Assembly (NCBI GenBank): GCA_963836405.1
Contig: CAWIJL010000007.1
Location: 434,001-498,000, forward strand
DNA: 64,000 bases
Reading direction: 5' to 3'
Source of the DNA: CAWIJJ01 sp963836405
Lineage (GTDB): Bacteria > Acidobacteriota > Terriglobia > Bryobacterales > Bryobacteraceae
A program made the translations under genes and the position numbers. Shown here in pieces: positions 44,608 through 54,700 of the stretch. Under the pieces are notes generated by a model that was not told the DNA's origin, searched no databases, and saw only the letters and a program-made list of their open reading frames with translations. Each line of letters opens with the position of its first letter. The first letter of the stretch is position 1.

Positions 44608-45258
44608 ATGGTCCGGTACCCCGAAGAAGGCGGCATCGCCACTCTGGCGCTTCCCGAACGGCAAACGCACCGCAATCCGGCGTGGAAGCGTCGGCTCATG
44701 ATCCTCTCGCGCTGGCTGCACATTTATCTCTCGATGGTCAGTTTCGCGATCCTGTTCTTTTTCGCCGTCACGGGTTTGACTCTGAACCACGTGGAGTGGT
44801 TTACGAATCAGCAGAGAACGGTTCAGGTGCGCGGCAAGATGAATGGGGACTGGCTGAAGAAAGATGTCGCGCGGCTGGAGATTGTGGAGTACCTGCGCAA
44901 TACGCACGGCATCAAGGGGGCGCTCAAAGACTTCCGCATCGACGACACCCAGTGCTCGGTTTCGTTCAAAGGGCCGGGTTATGCGGCCGATACGTTCATC
45001 GACCGGGACACGGGAAACTACGACCTGACCGAGACACGCATGGGCTTCTTCGCCGTGATGAACGACCTGCACAAGGGGAGGGACAGCGGGAAGGCCTGGT
45101 CCGCCATGATTGACATTTCGGCCGGGTTGATGACGCTGGTATCCTTCAGCGGGCTGCTGCTGATCTTCTTCCTCCAGAAGAAACGCTTCTCGGGGCTGAT
45201 GGCGGCAGCGGCCGGGGCTGCGCTCTGTTACCTGGTGTATGTAATTTGGGTGCCTTAG
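44608..45258 (+). CDS. PepSY-associated membrane protein
   Basis: A 216-residue protein with a transmembrane helix near residues 36-58 (WLHIYLSMVSFAILFFFAVTGLTLNH), a roughly 110-residue external PepSY-like region (AADTFIDRDTGNYDLTETRMGFFAVMNDLHKGRDSGKAW), and two C-terminal helices (ISAGLMTLVSFSGLLLIF; MAAAAGAALCYLVYVIW). Histidines in the helices (HIYLSM, LNH, LHKG) could ligate haem, as proposed for PepSY_TM reductases. It starts one base after the ApbE-DUF2271 stop. It may carry electrons from the membrane to flavinylated partners; no typical flavin-acceptor [ST]GA[ST] motif is present in it. Confidence 0.8.
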   Translation: MVRYPEEGGIATLALPERQTHRNPAWKRRLMILSRWLHIYLSMVSFAILFFFAVTGLTLNHVEWFTNQQRTVQVRGKMNGDWLKKDVARLEIVEYLRNTHGIKGALKDFRIDDTQCSVSFKGPGYAADTFIDRDTGNYDLTETRMGFFAVMNDLHKGRDSGKAWSAMIDISAGLMTLVSFSGLLLIFFLQKKRFSGLMAAAAGAALCYLVYVIWVP

Positions 45259-45303
45259 CGCATTGGCCGGATAACTGCCGGAGTCCGGGTGGAGGGAACT
45301 CAC

Positions 45304-45744
45304 ATGAAGTTTCCGTTTGTTCTCGGACGCCTGGCGTTCGGCGGTTTCTTTCTGTACAACGGCATCCGCCATTTCCGTAATCGCGACGCGATGGCGCAGT
45401 ACACCGCGTCCAAGCACGTACCGATGCCCGGCGCGGCTGTGGAGGCGACCGGCGCGCTGCTGATCGCGGGCGGCGTCAGTATGATGACCGGACTGGCACC
45501 GACCCTCGGAGCAGCGGCGATCGTAACTTTTCTGGCCGGCGTCTCGCCCGTGATGCACAACTTCTGGCGACACTCCGATCCCAACGAGCGCCAGAACCAG
45601 ATAGCGCATTTCAGCAAGAACATGGCACTCGTGGGGGCGGCGGTGGCATTGGGCTTCGCCGCCGAGCGTCGGGAGTCCGGCGCGAACAGGCGTCTGCTGG
45701 AAGCGCCCGCCAGCGAGGAGGTCGAAGTCGAGCAGTTGGTCTGA
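45304..45744 (+). CDS. DoxX-family membrane protein
   Basis: A 146-residue protein with four transmembrane helices and the DoxX hallmark LGRLAFGGFFLYNGIRHFRN at the N-terminus and VEATGALLIAGGVSMMTGL in the middle. DoxX proteins are linked to thiosulfate:quinone oxidation or redox stress, but most are uncharacterised. GGAGGG lies seven bases before the ATG at 45304. It is the last gene of the EF-hand/ApbE/PepSY group, 45 bases after the PepSY gene. Confidence 0.85.
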   Translation: MKFPFVLGRLAFGGFFLYNGIRHFRNRDAMAQYTASKHVPMPGAAVEATGALLIAGGVSMMTGLAPTLGAAAIVTFLAGVSPVMHNFWRHSDPNERQNQIAHFSKNMALVGAAVALGFAAERRESGANRRLLEAPASEEVEVEQLV

Positions 45745-45788
45745 AGGGCCTCAGGCTAGAATTGAGTGTCGGGAACGCACCCGGCGCA

Positions 45789-46547
45789 ATGATCGACATT
45801 CACAGCCATATTCTGTGGGGACTGGACGACGGAGCGGCGACGCTGGACGACTCGCTCGCCATGCTGGCCGCTGCCGCAGCCGCCGGAACCACGGATATCG
45901 TGGCCACGCCGCACTCGGATCTCGAATACCGTTTCGATCCCGCGCTCACCAAAGAGCGGATTGCCGATCTCCATGCGCGCACTGGCGGACATCCGCGCGT
46001 TCACTACGGCTGCGACTTCCACCTGAGCTACGACAATCTCCAGGACGCGCTCAAGCACCCCGCCCGCTACACGATCAACGAAGGGCGGTACCTGATGATC
46101 GAATTTCCGCCCGCGTCCGCGCCCCCGGGGCTGCGGGAACCGGTTGCGGCGCTCATCCGGCTGGGGCTGATTCCGGTGATCACGCATCCCGAACGCAATG
46201 CGGTCCTCAGCCGCGGCGGCGAGATTCTGGATGCCTGGCTGCGCATGGGATGCCTCGCCCAGGTGACCGCGGTTTCGCTCGCCGGACGATTCGGCGTGGA
46301 GGCGGAACGTTCCGGTTGGGAGATGTTGAAGCGCGGACAGGCTCACTTCGTGGCCAGCGACGCACACGGCACGAGCGACCGGACGACGGCTCTGGACGCT
46401 GCTTTCGCAGCCGTAGCCAAACGGTTGGGACAGGACCTGGCCTGCCGCGTCTTCGAAACGAACCCGGGCGCCGTCATCCGGAACCATCCGCTGCCCGAAG
46501 CGGCGGCGCCGCCGGCACGCAAGCGCTGGTTCGGATTGCTGCGCTGA
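45789..46547 (+). CDS. CpsB/YwqE-type protein-tyrosine phosphatase (PHP fold)
   Basis: A 252-residue metal-dependent phosphatase. MIDIHSHILWGLDDGA gives the N-terminal metal site; TPHSDLEYRFD, YGCDFHLS, LIEFPPAS-like segment, VITHPERNAVL and FVASDAHGTSDR follow in the CpsB/CapC order. These enzymes remove phosphate from tyrosine autokinases that control exopolysaccharide chain length. A Wzz-type protein is encoded 14 kb away, but no BY-kinase is in the window. The ATG at 45789 preserves the family N-terminus; an upstream GTG at 45762 is unlikely. Confidence 0.87.
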   Translation: MIDIHSHILWGLDDGAATLDDSLAMLAAAAAAGTTDIVATPHSDLEYRFDPALTKERIADLHARTGGHPRVHYGCDFHLSYDNLQDALKHPARYTINEGRYLMIEFPPASAPPGLREPVAALIRLGLIPVITHPERNAVLSRGGEILDAWLRMGCLAQVTAVSLAGRFGVEAERSGWEMLKRGQAHFVASDAHGTSDRTTALDAAFAAVAKRLGQDLACRVFETNPGAVIRNHPLPEAAAPPARKRWFGLLR

Positions 46548-46570
46548 CCCGCGGCCGGGGGCGCGCGCGG

Positions 46571-46930
46571 CTACGATACTTTCTTCGCGTTCCACTCGAT
46601 GGTTTGGCCGCCCACGCCGTCTACCGTGAACTTGATCCGATCGCCCTCGATCTTCCCCTTGTAGTTCAGCTTCATTTCGTTTTCCTGAAACTTCACGGTG
46701 ATGGTGAAAGAGACGGTGTCGCCCTCCACCTTGCCGTCCGCGATGGTGGATTTGCCCATCATGGAACTGGTGGTCTCACCGGTCAGCGTGCTGCCGTCCT
46801 GCTTGAAGGTGAACGTCCGCTCCATGGATCCGGCCGGACCGCCCTCCGAGGTGGCTTTCCAGTTTCCCGAAATATCGGCCGCCGCGGCGGCAAATGCAAA
46901 AAGCGCAATACACGTCAGCAGTCGCTTCAT
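46571..46930 (-). CDS. small secreted beta-sheet protein of unknown function
   Basis: A 119-residue protein with a signal peptide (MKRLLTCIALFAFAAAAAD). The mature part is a repetitive beta structure of the lipocalin-like type found repeatedly in Solibacter relatives: ISGNWKATSEG, TFTFKQDGSTLTGETTS, IADGKVEGDTVSFTITV, GKIEGDRIKFTVDG. No catalytic residue is apparent. GGAG lies before the ATG. It is convergent with the phosphatase gene, with 23 bases between stops. Confidence 0.75.
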   Translation of the reverse strand: MKRLLTCIALFAFAAAAADISGNWKATSEGGPAGSMERTFTFKQDGSTLTGETTSSMMGKSTIADGKVEGDTVSFTITVKFQENEMKLNYKGKIEGDRIKFTVDGVGGQTIEWNAKKVS

Positions 46931-46994
46931 AGGGGTGCTCCTGTCCGAGCCAGTTTATCGCAACGCGGCGGGTGTGGAAGCTGGCACCGCGGGC

Positions 46995-48701
46995 TCACCG
47001 GCGAGTGGTCGGTTCGAAGGTCAGGCCGAGAGTCTGCACCGCGGGTGGCATGGCCTCTTCGAAGCGCACATCGGCTTCGGCGGACCTGGCCAGGTGTTGT
47101 GCGCGGAACCGGGCCAGCAGGGCGACAGCGGACAGGACGGCGATCATCGCGGTATAGCGAGCCGCGTCGTTCAGAACGCGGCTTTCCCAAGCTACGCCCA
47201 TGGCGGAAAACGCCAGCAACGGCCAGACGCCCATTACGGCCATGTGCATTCGCGATTTGCCCGGCAGGTACGAACAGGTGAACGGAAGCTTTTGGAAGTT
47301 CTGCAAGCACACCTCGGATAGGATGACGCCGAGCAACGCAAGCACCAGGAGGTGCTCCAGGACAGGCCGCCACGGTCCGAGCCAGAAATAGACCACGGCA
47401 GCGAGGGCGCAGAGCGGAACGACCGAGAGGGCCAGCAACGCGCGCCGGCCGGCTCTCAGACACTCGGGGACGCCGCCGATCGGAATGATGCGGAAGATCC
47501 AGTTGGCACGCAACTCCAGGGGCAGAGCGAAGACAGCGCGCGTGCCCGCCACCCAAAACGCGAGCAGCAGGACGCCGGCCAGCAACAGGGGCACGCTCAG
47601 CGGAACAGGCGGCTGAGGTACCGCGGAATACGGCTGCGGTCCGGCTCCGATGCGCGTCAGAAGAATCAGGATGGCAAATCCAATGCCCAGATAGAACGAC
47701 AGGATAATGCGATGCTGGCGGCTTCGCAGCAGCGTGCGGATGCTGAACTGCACCACGGCGGTATCCATCGAATTGCCGAAGCGCGGCAGCCAGACGCCGC
47801 CGCGTGCGCCCGGGATAATATCCGGCTCTTCCACGATCTTGCGCAGGCTGCGGAAATAGGCCAGCAGGTACGCAGTGCTCGCGCCCACAGCCGCCGCCAG
47901 CAAGCCAACCACGGCGCGCCACGCCGCGGCCGTCACGCCGGGAATCGCATCGCCGTTGAGTGCATGGAACAGCCCCAAAAACCAATAGGAAGGCAGCCAG
48001 GCCAGCGCATGCCGATTTCGCGGCGAGGCGAAGGCTTGCGGATTCGAAAGCGGCGGCTCTAGAAAGTAGGTGCCCAGAATCAGGCAGAATACTGCGATTT
48101 GCAGCAACGCCGAAAGCCGGAGATACCAGCGGCGCGGCAGTTGGCCGGCTGTCCCTTGCGCTGCCAGAATGGCGCAGAAGACGAACGCCGCCCCAGCCAG
48201 CGCCGCGATCCAATAGGCGGCGAGCGCGCGGACGGCACCAAGCAGGCCGCTGTGCGGGGGAGCGAAATGAATCAGCCCCCAGGCAATCCCGGGGAGGCCA
48301 TTGAGAGCGGCGGTGGTCAGCCCGAGGGTGGCGCCGAGGGCTGCGGCCTTGGCCAGGAAGATGGTGCGCGGACGCACCGGGAGAGGCGCCAGCACCAGTA
48401 CATCGCGGCGGTCGAGGAAAGTGGAATCCCAGCTCAGCACGGCGAACAGGCCCATGACCAGCATGGTGGTGGCAATCAGGAAGTGTTGAATGCTCCACAG
48501 GGATGCCACGACGGCCGCGGCCGTCATATGGCGGGGATCGAAGAACATCGCTCCGAGCGCCACCAACGCGCTGAAGAAGATCAGGATGCTGCCAAACTGG
48601 CCGAGCAGTTGCTTGATATCGCCCTGCGCGGACAGGACCTCCAGATCCACCATGCGAAAGAGGAACTCGCGGTAGAGGACGTGAAACTGCTGGCGGTTCA
48701 T
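46995..48701 (-). CDS. large membrane subunit of an ABC-type exporter
   Basis: A 568-residue integral membrane protein with about 12-14 hydrophobic helices in two halves, joined by a cytoplasmic segment (RSLRKIVEEPDIIPGARGG ... FSIRTLLRSRQHRI). It has no ATP-binding motif but lies 15 bases downstream of an ABC ATPase gene in the same operon, so it most likely forms the channel. Its size suggests two ABC-2-like permease halves fused in one chain. The substrate is unknown. Confidence 0.7.
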   Translation of the reverse strand: MNRQQFHVLYREFLFRMVDLEVLSAQGDIKQLLGQFGSILIFFSALVALGAMFFDPRHMTAAAVVASLWSIQHFLIATTMLVMGLFAVLSWDSTFLDRRDVLVLAPLPVRPRTIFLAKAAALGATLGLTTAALNGLPGIAWGLIHFAPPHSGLLGAVRALAAYWIAALAGAAFVFCAILAAQGTAGQLPRRWYLRLSALLQIAVFCLILGTYFLEPPLSNPQAFASPRNRHALAWLPSYWFLGLFHALNGDAIPGVTAAAWRAVVGLLAAAVGASTAYLLAYFRSLRKIVEEPDIIPGARGGVWLPRFGNSMDTAVVQFSIRTLLRSRQHRIILSFYLGIGFAILILLTRIGAGPQPYSAVPQPPVPLSVPLLLAGVLLLAFWVAGTRAVFALPLELRANWIFRIIPIGGVPECLRAGRRALLALSVVPLCALAAVVYFWLGPWRPVLEHLLVLALLGVILSEVCLQNFQKLPFTCSYLPGKSRMHMAVMGVWPLLAFSAMGVAWESRVLNDAARYTAMIAVLSAVALLARFRAQHLARSAEADVRFEEAMPPAVQTLGLTFEPTTRR

Positions 48702-48716
48702 GACGCGCTATGCCCC

Positions 48717-49481
48717 TCAGGCAAGGATGAGATCGGCGATCTGCCGCGAGACGGCGGCGGTGTCCTGCTCTACGGCGAGTTGCGAGAAGATGTCCTCCAG
48801 AGTAGGCAGCGACATCAGCGCGCGCAGGTTCTCGATGGAATCGTCGGCTTTTACTTTGCCGCGGTGCAGGATGACTACGTGTGAGCAGACGCGCTCCACG
48901 GTTTCGAGTTCATGCGAGCTGAAGAGCACCACCTTGCCGCGCGCCGCCAGTTCCTGGATGAGGCTGCGCAGAACGAGGCCGGTGGCCACGTCGAGGCCGG
49001 AGAAGGGTTCGTCCAGCAGGATCAGGTCGGGATTGTGCAACAGGGCGGCCGAAAGCAGCACTTTCTGGCGCATGCCCTTGGAGTAGGACGAAATCGGTAC
49101 GTGACGATCGCCGTGCAGCGAAAGGAGGCGCAGGAGGCCGTCGATGCGCTCGGCGGTGGCCTTTTCGGGCAGGTTTCGCAACTGGCCCACCATGACGAGG
49201 TATTCGAGGCCGCTCAGGTGTAGATAGAGGCGCGGCTCTTCGGGCACGTAGCCCATGCGCCGCTTGTACGCGATCAGGTCGCGGTGGATGGGCTCGCCGT
49301 CAAAAAGGATCTGGCCGGCGGACATTTCGATGAGGGCGGTGATCATCTTCATGGTGGTGGACTTGCCCGAGCCGTTAGGGCCCAGGTAGCCAGTCACCTC
49401 GCCGGCGCGGGCGGTGAAGCTGACATTTTCTACCGCGGCGATGCCGGCGAATCGCTTGGAGACGTTCCGCAACTCCAGCAT
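48717..49481 (-). CDS. ABC transporter ATP-binding protein
   Basis: A 254-residue ATPase with Walker A GPNGSGKSTT (residues 36-45 from the chosen start), the signature YSKGMRQKV, Walker B LILLDEPFSGLDV and the switch His in SSHELETVE. The motif SKGM rather than SGGQ is usual for this exporter group. The ATG at 49481 gives the family start MLELRNVSKRF. It is translated just before the large permease gene. Confidence 0.92.
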   Translation of the reverse strand: MLELRNVSKRFAGIAAVENVSFTARAGEVTGYLGPNGSGKSTTMKMITALIEMSAGQILFDGEPIHRDLIAYKRRMGYVPEEPRLYLHLSGLEYLVMVGQLRNLPEKATAERIDGLLRLLSLHGDRHVPISSYSKGMRQKVLLSAALLHNPDLILLDEPFSGLDVATGLVLRSLIQELAARGKVVLFSSHELETVERVCSHVVILHRGKVKADDSIENLRALMSLPTLEDIFSQLAVEQDTAAVSRQIADLILA

Positions 49482-49580
49482 GAGGATGAGACTCCGGTCG
49501 GTGGCGTGAAGTTCCCGCGCGATGACCAACGCCAGAAATTGGGATCTGCCGCTGGTTGAGAATTTCCGTGGGGACGTGGT

Positions 49581-50696
49581 TCAAGTTACACGGGCGGTCA
49601 AGGCGCCGGCATCCCGCACTTGGGGCGCCGGCAATTCGAGAATTGTTCGCATGCCGCGCTCGAACGGCGCCGGCCCGAAGCGCTCCGCCCAGTTCTGCAG
49701 TTCCACCGGGCGGATCACGGGCTCCAGCGCCTCAAAACGCTTCAGTGCCGCCTGCAAACCGTCCTCTCCGGGTTCTTCGAAAAAGACCCCGCCGAACGGC
49801 GGCACGGTTTCGAGCGCGCCACCCCTGCCCAGGGCGATGACCGGTTTCCCGCTTGCCAGCGCCTCCACCGGCGTCATTCCGAAATCCTCCTCGCCGGGCA
49901 GCAGAAGGGCGCGGCAACCCGCGTACAGCTCGCGCAATACGCTATCCGTCACCCGGCCTGTGAATTCGATATTCTTTCCCGCGATTCGCCGTAGCGCGCC
50001 GGATTCGGGACCGGAACCGACGATCCGCAGGTTTGCGCCCGTCCGCGTGAAGAGCCTCACGGCGGCATCCAGCCGCTTGTAGGCAACCAGTTCCGAAACG
50101 ATGAGGAAGTAGTCCTCCGCCGGCCGCCAGTAGAAGGACCCGACGTCTACGGGAGGATGCACCACTTCCGCTTCGCGCCGGTACGTCTTCCAGATCCGCC
50201 GCCGCACGTTTTGGCTGTTGGCCACAAAGACGTCTACGCGCGCCGCCGAAGCCTGGTCCCACAGGCGCAGATAATTGGAAAGCGGCGCCATGGCCGCGCG
50301 CTTCCAGGCGGACCGCGTCCACTCGTTCCGGTAAGCGGGATAGAGATCCCACAGGTAGCGCATGGGCGTGTGGCAGTAACACACGTGGTGCGTCGTAGAC
50401 GATGTGATCACGCCCTTCGCCGGTCCCGATTCGCTGCTTACCACCAGGTCGTAGCCGCGCAGGTCGAAGCTCTCGAGAGCCATCGGCATGAGCGGCAGCA
50501 GCGAACGGTAGCCGCGCCGAAGCGGATTCAGAAACGAAGCGCTGATCTTGTGGCGTTGTAGTTCGGGACTGAGGGTGGACCGGTCGCAGAACAGCGTGAA
50601 AACATCGGCGCCGGGCAGAATGCGGCAGAGGGCATCGACGACCTTCTCCCCGCCTCGCCGATTCGTCAGCCAATAGTGCACGATTGCCGCACGCAT
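49581..50696 (-). CDS. glycosyltransferase family 4
   Basis: A 371-residue GT-B enzyme. The N-terminus MRAAIVHYWLTNRRGGEKV, the central segment YCHTPMRYLWDLYP ... VANSQNVRRRIWKTY and the donor-binding C-terminal site (EEDFGMTPVEALASGKPVIALGRGGALE, with the E-x7-E pattern) are those of GT4 sugar transferases that build surface polysaccharide or lipopolysaccharide. The YCHTPMRY motif is common to WbaZ-like mannosyltransferases. It is divergent from the HprK-like kinase gene, with 92 bases between starts. Confidence 0.87.
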   Translation of the reverse strand: MRAAIVHYWLTNRRGGEKVVDALCRILPGADVFTLFCDRSTLSPELQRHKISASFLNPLRRGYRSLLPLMPMALESFDLRGYDLVVSSESGPAKGVITSSTTHHVCYCHTPMRYLWDLYPAYRNEWTRSAWKRAAMAPLSNYLRLWDQASAARVDVFVANSQNVRRRIWKTYRREAEVVHPPVDVGSFYWRPAEDYFLIVSELVAYKRLDAAVRLFTRTGANLRIVGSGPESGALRRIAGKNIEFTGRVTDSVLRELYAGCRALLLPGEEDFGMTPVEALASGKPVIALGRGGALETVPPFGGVFFEEPGEDGLQAALKRFEALEPVIRPVELQNWAERFGPAPFERGMRTILELPAPQVRDAGALTARVT

Positions 50697-50788
50697 GGCC
50701 TTCAGCTTACCGCCGATGGGTCTGGCGGCAGCAGATCGCGAACATAGTTTTACGCCTGTAAAGGGTACCCGCGTGTTATCCAGGTCTT

Positions 50789-51754
50789 GTGAGCATTGGG
50801 ACCCTGAAGAAGAGACTGGATCCGCTGCTCCACGACGCAGGCCTGCCGCTTACCGCCACCTTTTTTCCGCTCGGGTTTCGTCTGGAGATCGCCACCAACT
50901 CGCGGGAGGTTTTGCAGGCCGCGGGCGAATCGTGGGGCGCCTGGACGCAAGGGTTCGACCGGCCGCCGCTGCGGGTCGGCATTCTGGTGGAGCCTGGCGG
51001 CGACGAACCGCGGGAGCCTGTGTTCCGCGCACGCGGCAGACAGTTCGCCATCGTGTCGGGCCCCACAGACTTCGCCATGTACGAATCCCGTTCCCTTGAA
51101 GGGTGCTGCTTCGTAACCGAGCGAACCGCCGCCGATCGTGCCTGGTTCCGCTGGTATTTCCTGGAAGCGCTGGTCTACATGCTGCTGGCGCAGCGTTATG
51201 TGGTTCCGGTGCACGCCGCCTGCGTCGCGCGCGGGGGACGGGGAGTCCTGCTGTGCGGGGCTTCCGGGGCGGGCAAGAGCAGCCTGGCTTGGGCTTGCGC
51301 GCGTGCCGGCTGGGCATTCCTTTCCGACGACGCGTGTTTCCTGCTATCCGACGCGCCGGGGCGGCGCGTCATCGGCAAACCGTACCAGGCGCGGTTTCGC
51401 ATGGACGCGCCGGCACTCTTTCCCGAACTGGCGGGCTTCGCAGCCAGCGCACACCCGGGCGGCAAGCTTTCGATGGAGGTGCCTCTCGCGGCATTTCCGG
51501 AGCTGCAATCCGCGCAGGAATGCGAGCCTGCCTCAGTGGTCTTTCTGAAGCGCGCAGCAGCGCCGGCGCGTTTCCTGCGCGTCGAGGCAAGCGACGCCGT
51601 GGAGCGGTTGTTGCGCGACATGCCTTCGTATGGCGATGAAGTCAACGCGATCCACGAGCGCGCCGTCGAGCGGCTCTCCGCCCAGCCTGCGTGTGAACTG
51701 CATTACAACGACCTGACGCAGGCTGCGCGCCTGCTGGAGGAATTGATTTCGTGA
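50789..51754 (+). CDS. HprK-like P-loop kinase
   Basis: A 321-residue protein whose C-terminal half resembles the HPr kinase catalytic domain: VHAACVARGGRGVLLCGASGAGKSSLAWAC (Walker A GASGAGKSS at residues 157-165), an acidic SDDACFLL at 179-186 and a C-terminal helical region. The N-terminal 140 residues do not match the HprK receptor domain, and no HPr is encoded here. Such stand-alone HprK-like kinases accompany peptide-modification clusters, for example in lasso-peptide loci where they phosphorylate the product. The start is GTG; the stop overlaps the GTG of the TonB receptor (GTGA), so the two are translated together. Its substrate here is unknown. Confidence 0.75.
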   Translation: MSIGTLKKRLDPLLHDAGLPLTATFFPLGFRLEIATNSREVLQAAGESWGAWTQGFDRPPLRVGILVEPGGDEPREPVFRARGRQFAIVSGPTDFAMYESRSLEGCCFVTERTAADRAWFRWYFLEALVYMLLAQRYVVPVHAACVARGGRGVLLCGASGAGKSSLAWACARAGWAFLSDDACFLLSDAPGRRVIGKPYQARFRMDAPALFPELAGFAASAHPGGKLSMEVPLAAFPELQSAQECEPASVVFLKRAAAPARFLRVEASDAVERLLRDMPSYGDEVNAIHERAVERLSAQPACELHYNDLTQAARLLEELIS

Positions 51755-54700
51755 TTCGTTTCGTACTCTTGCTGGCCTTGCCGGCTGGCGCCCTCTTTGG
51801 CCAGTCGTCCGCGCTTTCCGGCACCGTCTCAGACTCGTCGTCGGGGGTTGTTTCCGGGGCGCGCGTAACGATCGCCAGCGCAGCCACGGGCATTACCCGG
51901 GCAGCCATAAGCGGCGCGCGCGGCGAATACGCCTTCGAGCAGATTCCCGCCGGCGAGTATACGCTTTCGGTTCTGAAGCCAGGATTCCGCCCATTCACGG
52001 CCGAAGGCCTTACGATCGAGGCGAACCAGAAAGCCCGTCAGGACGTCAGCCTGACGGTTGGCGGCGCGGACGAGCGCATTACCGTCACCGGCACCGTATC
52101 GCCGTTGCAGACCGGGGACGCCGCCGCGGGCTACCGGATGGATCGTTCGCGCATCGCCGGCCTGCCGCTGGCTACGCGCAATGTAACGGCACTGGTGACG
52201 CTCGGTCCGGGAGCCATCCCGCGGCAACTCGGCGGATTCGTGCACGATGTCAACAACGACATGCAGGAGGGCTCGCGCGGGTCTGTGGCGCTAAACCCGC
52301 CAGTCAACGGAAGCCGCTCCACGCAGAATGTTTTCACGCTGGATGGCGCGTACGATACGGACCGGAACACCTTCGCGATCGCCGTCTACCCGCCCATGGA
52401 CTCGGTGCAGGAATTCCAGATACAGTCGTCGCTCGCGCCCGCCGAATTCGCGCAGGGGGGCGGGGCTGCCATCGCGGTGGTGACCAAATCCGGCACGCGG
52501 GACCTGCACGGCAGCGCGTTTGAGTACTTCCGCAACGAAGCCACCGACGCCCGCAACTACTTCGACGATCGGGCCTTGACCCGTCCCATATTCCGCCAGA
52601 ACGCGTTCGGGGCTTCGCTCGGCGGTCCGGTGCCTGCGACCGGCCAGACCTTTTTTTACGGCATCTACGAAGGCCGGCGGCAGAAGTCCGGAACCTCCGC
52701 GGGCGCCATCGTTCCCGACGCTGCCGTGCGCTCCGGCGATTTCGGCGGGCAGCACGCGATCTACGATCCACTCGACCGGGACAGCCAGGGCATGCGCGGG
52801 ATTTTTCCGGGCAACATCATCCCGGCGGAGCGCATCGACCCGGTGGCCACCGCTTTTCTGAACCGCTATGAGCCGCTGCCCAACCGGGCAGGCGCGGCCG
52901 GAAATTACCTGGATGCGTCGCCCAAGTCGAATCGCAACGACGCAACGTCCGGACGCATCGATCGCAACTTCGGCAATAATCGCATGCTGGCCGTGCGCTA
53001 CACGCTGAACAGCGAGCGAAACCGCATCGCCGGCTCGTTTCCGCTGCTGCCCTTTTCCGAGCAGGTGCGGGCGCAACAGGCGTCGGCCGCCTACACGGCG
53101 TCAGCCGCCCGCCTGGTGGCCGAATCGCGCCTGGCCTTCACGCGACTGCGTCTCTACGACGTTCCCGAGACCGCGTTTCAGGAGAACGTCGCCCAGTCTC
53201 TGGGGCTGAAGGATCCGCCCGCCGACCCGTTCAGCTATGGTCTGCCCTACTTCAATGCAACCAACTACACCATGGTGACGGACTCGCCCTCGCTGCCGCA
53301 GGTGCAGCGCGACAATCTCTGGCAGGTCTCGCAGAGCGTGGCCGTGTTGCGCAACGGCCACACGCTGAAATTCGGCGGCGCCTGGCTGCATTTTCAGATG
53401 GGCTACCTGCGCAGCAACCTGAGCCGCGGGCAGTATACCTACACCGGCGTGTTCACCAGCCGGGACGGATCCGGCGTTGGCAGCGGGGATCCGTTCGCCG
53501 ATTTTCTACTCGGCTTTCCTCAGTTCACCACTCGCACCACCGGCTCCGGTCAGGCTTACCTGAGGCAAGACGTCTTCGCGGGCTATGCCCAGGACGAGTG
53601 GCGGGCGACGCGGCGGCTCACGCTGCATTTCGGCGTGCGGTACGAGTACGCCGCTCCCTATTCGGAAGGCCGCGGGCGTCTTCTGAACCTGGACTACTCT
53701 TCCCTTCCCGCGCCGCCTCGCCTTCAAGCCGTCTCCAGCGCGGCCTCTCCGGACCGCAACAATTTCGCACCGCGAATCGGTCTCGCCTGGCAGATTCCCG
53801 GCGGAGTGCTGCGCGCGGGCTATGGTGTGTACTTCAACCCGGAGATCGCCGCCGAGACGTACGATCTGGTGGTCAACAACCTGCTCAACGAGCAGAATGA
53901 AACGCAAGGCGACCGACTGCCGGTACTGACCACGCGCGACGGCTTTCCCAAAACCGCGGCCAGCGGATTCCCCGGCTATTTCGGCGTGGACCCCGGCGCG
54001 CGCACTCCCTACGTGCAGCAGTGGAACTTCGGCCTTCAGCACGAATTCCGGGGACGATTGCTGGTGGAGGCTGCTTACCTCGGCTCCAAAGGAACCAAAC
54101 TCGGCCGCTACCGTCAGTTCAATACGCCGGCCCACGTCGAAACCGGCGAGAATCTGCCACCCCGCCCGGGCGACCTGCAACTGCTCCGCACATTTCCCGC
54201 GCTCGGAAAGATCACGCAGCGCCAACACATCGCCAACTCGTCCTACAATTCGCTCCAGGTGAAGGCGGAGAAAAACCTATCGAGCCGCCTTTCGTTTCTT
54301 GCCAGCTTTGTCTGGTCCAAGTCAATCGACGATGCCGACAGCGTGATCCCCGGCCTGTTCGACAGCGCCGGGGCGCAGGACGAGCGGAACCTGCGGCTGG
54401 AGCGCGGCCTGTCGTTCTTCAACCCGGGCCGGCGCGTCAGCGCGGGCTACGTGTACCGTCTGCCGGAAATCGTCCGGATGGGTCCGCTGCTGCGCGACTG
54501 GACCGTGAGCGGCGCCGTCACCTTGCAGGACGGCACGCCTGTCAACCCGTTCTACTTCGCGCTCGATTTTGCCAATTCCGGCACGCCCAACCGTCCCGAT
54601 ATCGTGCCCGGCCAGAGCGTCACACTGCCGCGCGCGGAACGTACCGCGGAGCACTTCTTCAACACCGATGCCTTCGCCGCGCCCGCTCCGTTCACCTTCG

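Noticed and set aside
50695..51099. A short plus-strand frame starting before the HprK-like gene, considered as a peptide precursor
   Set aside because: After about 30 codons it runs inside the kinase gene in another frame; there is no ribosome-binding site and no leader/core pattern.
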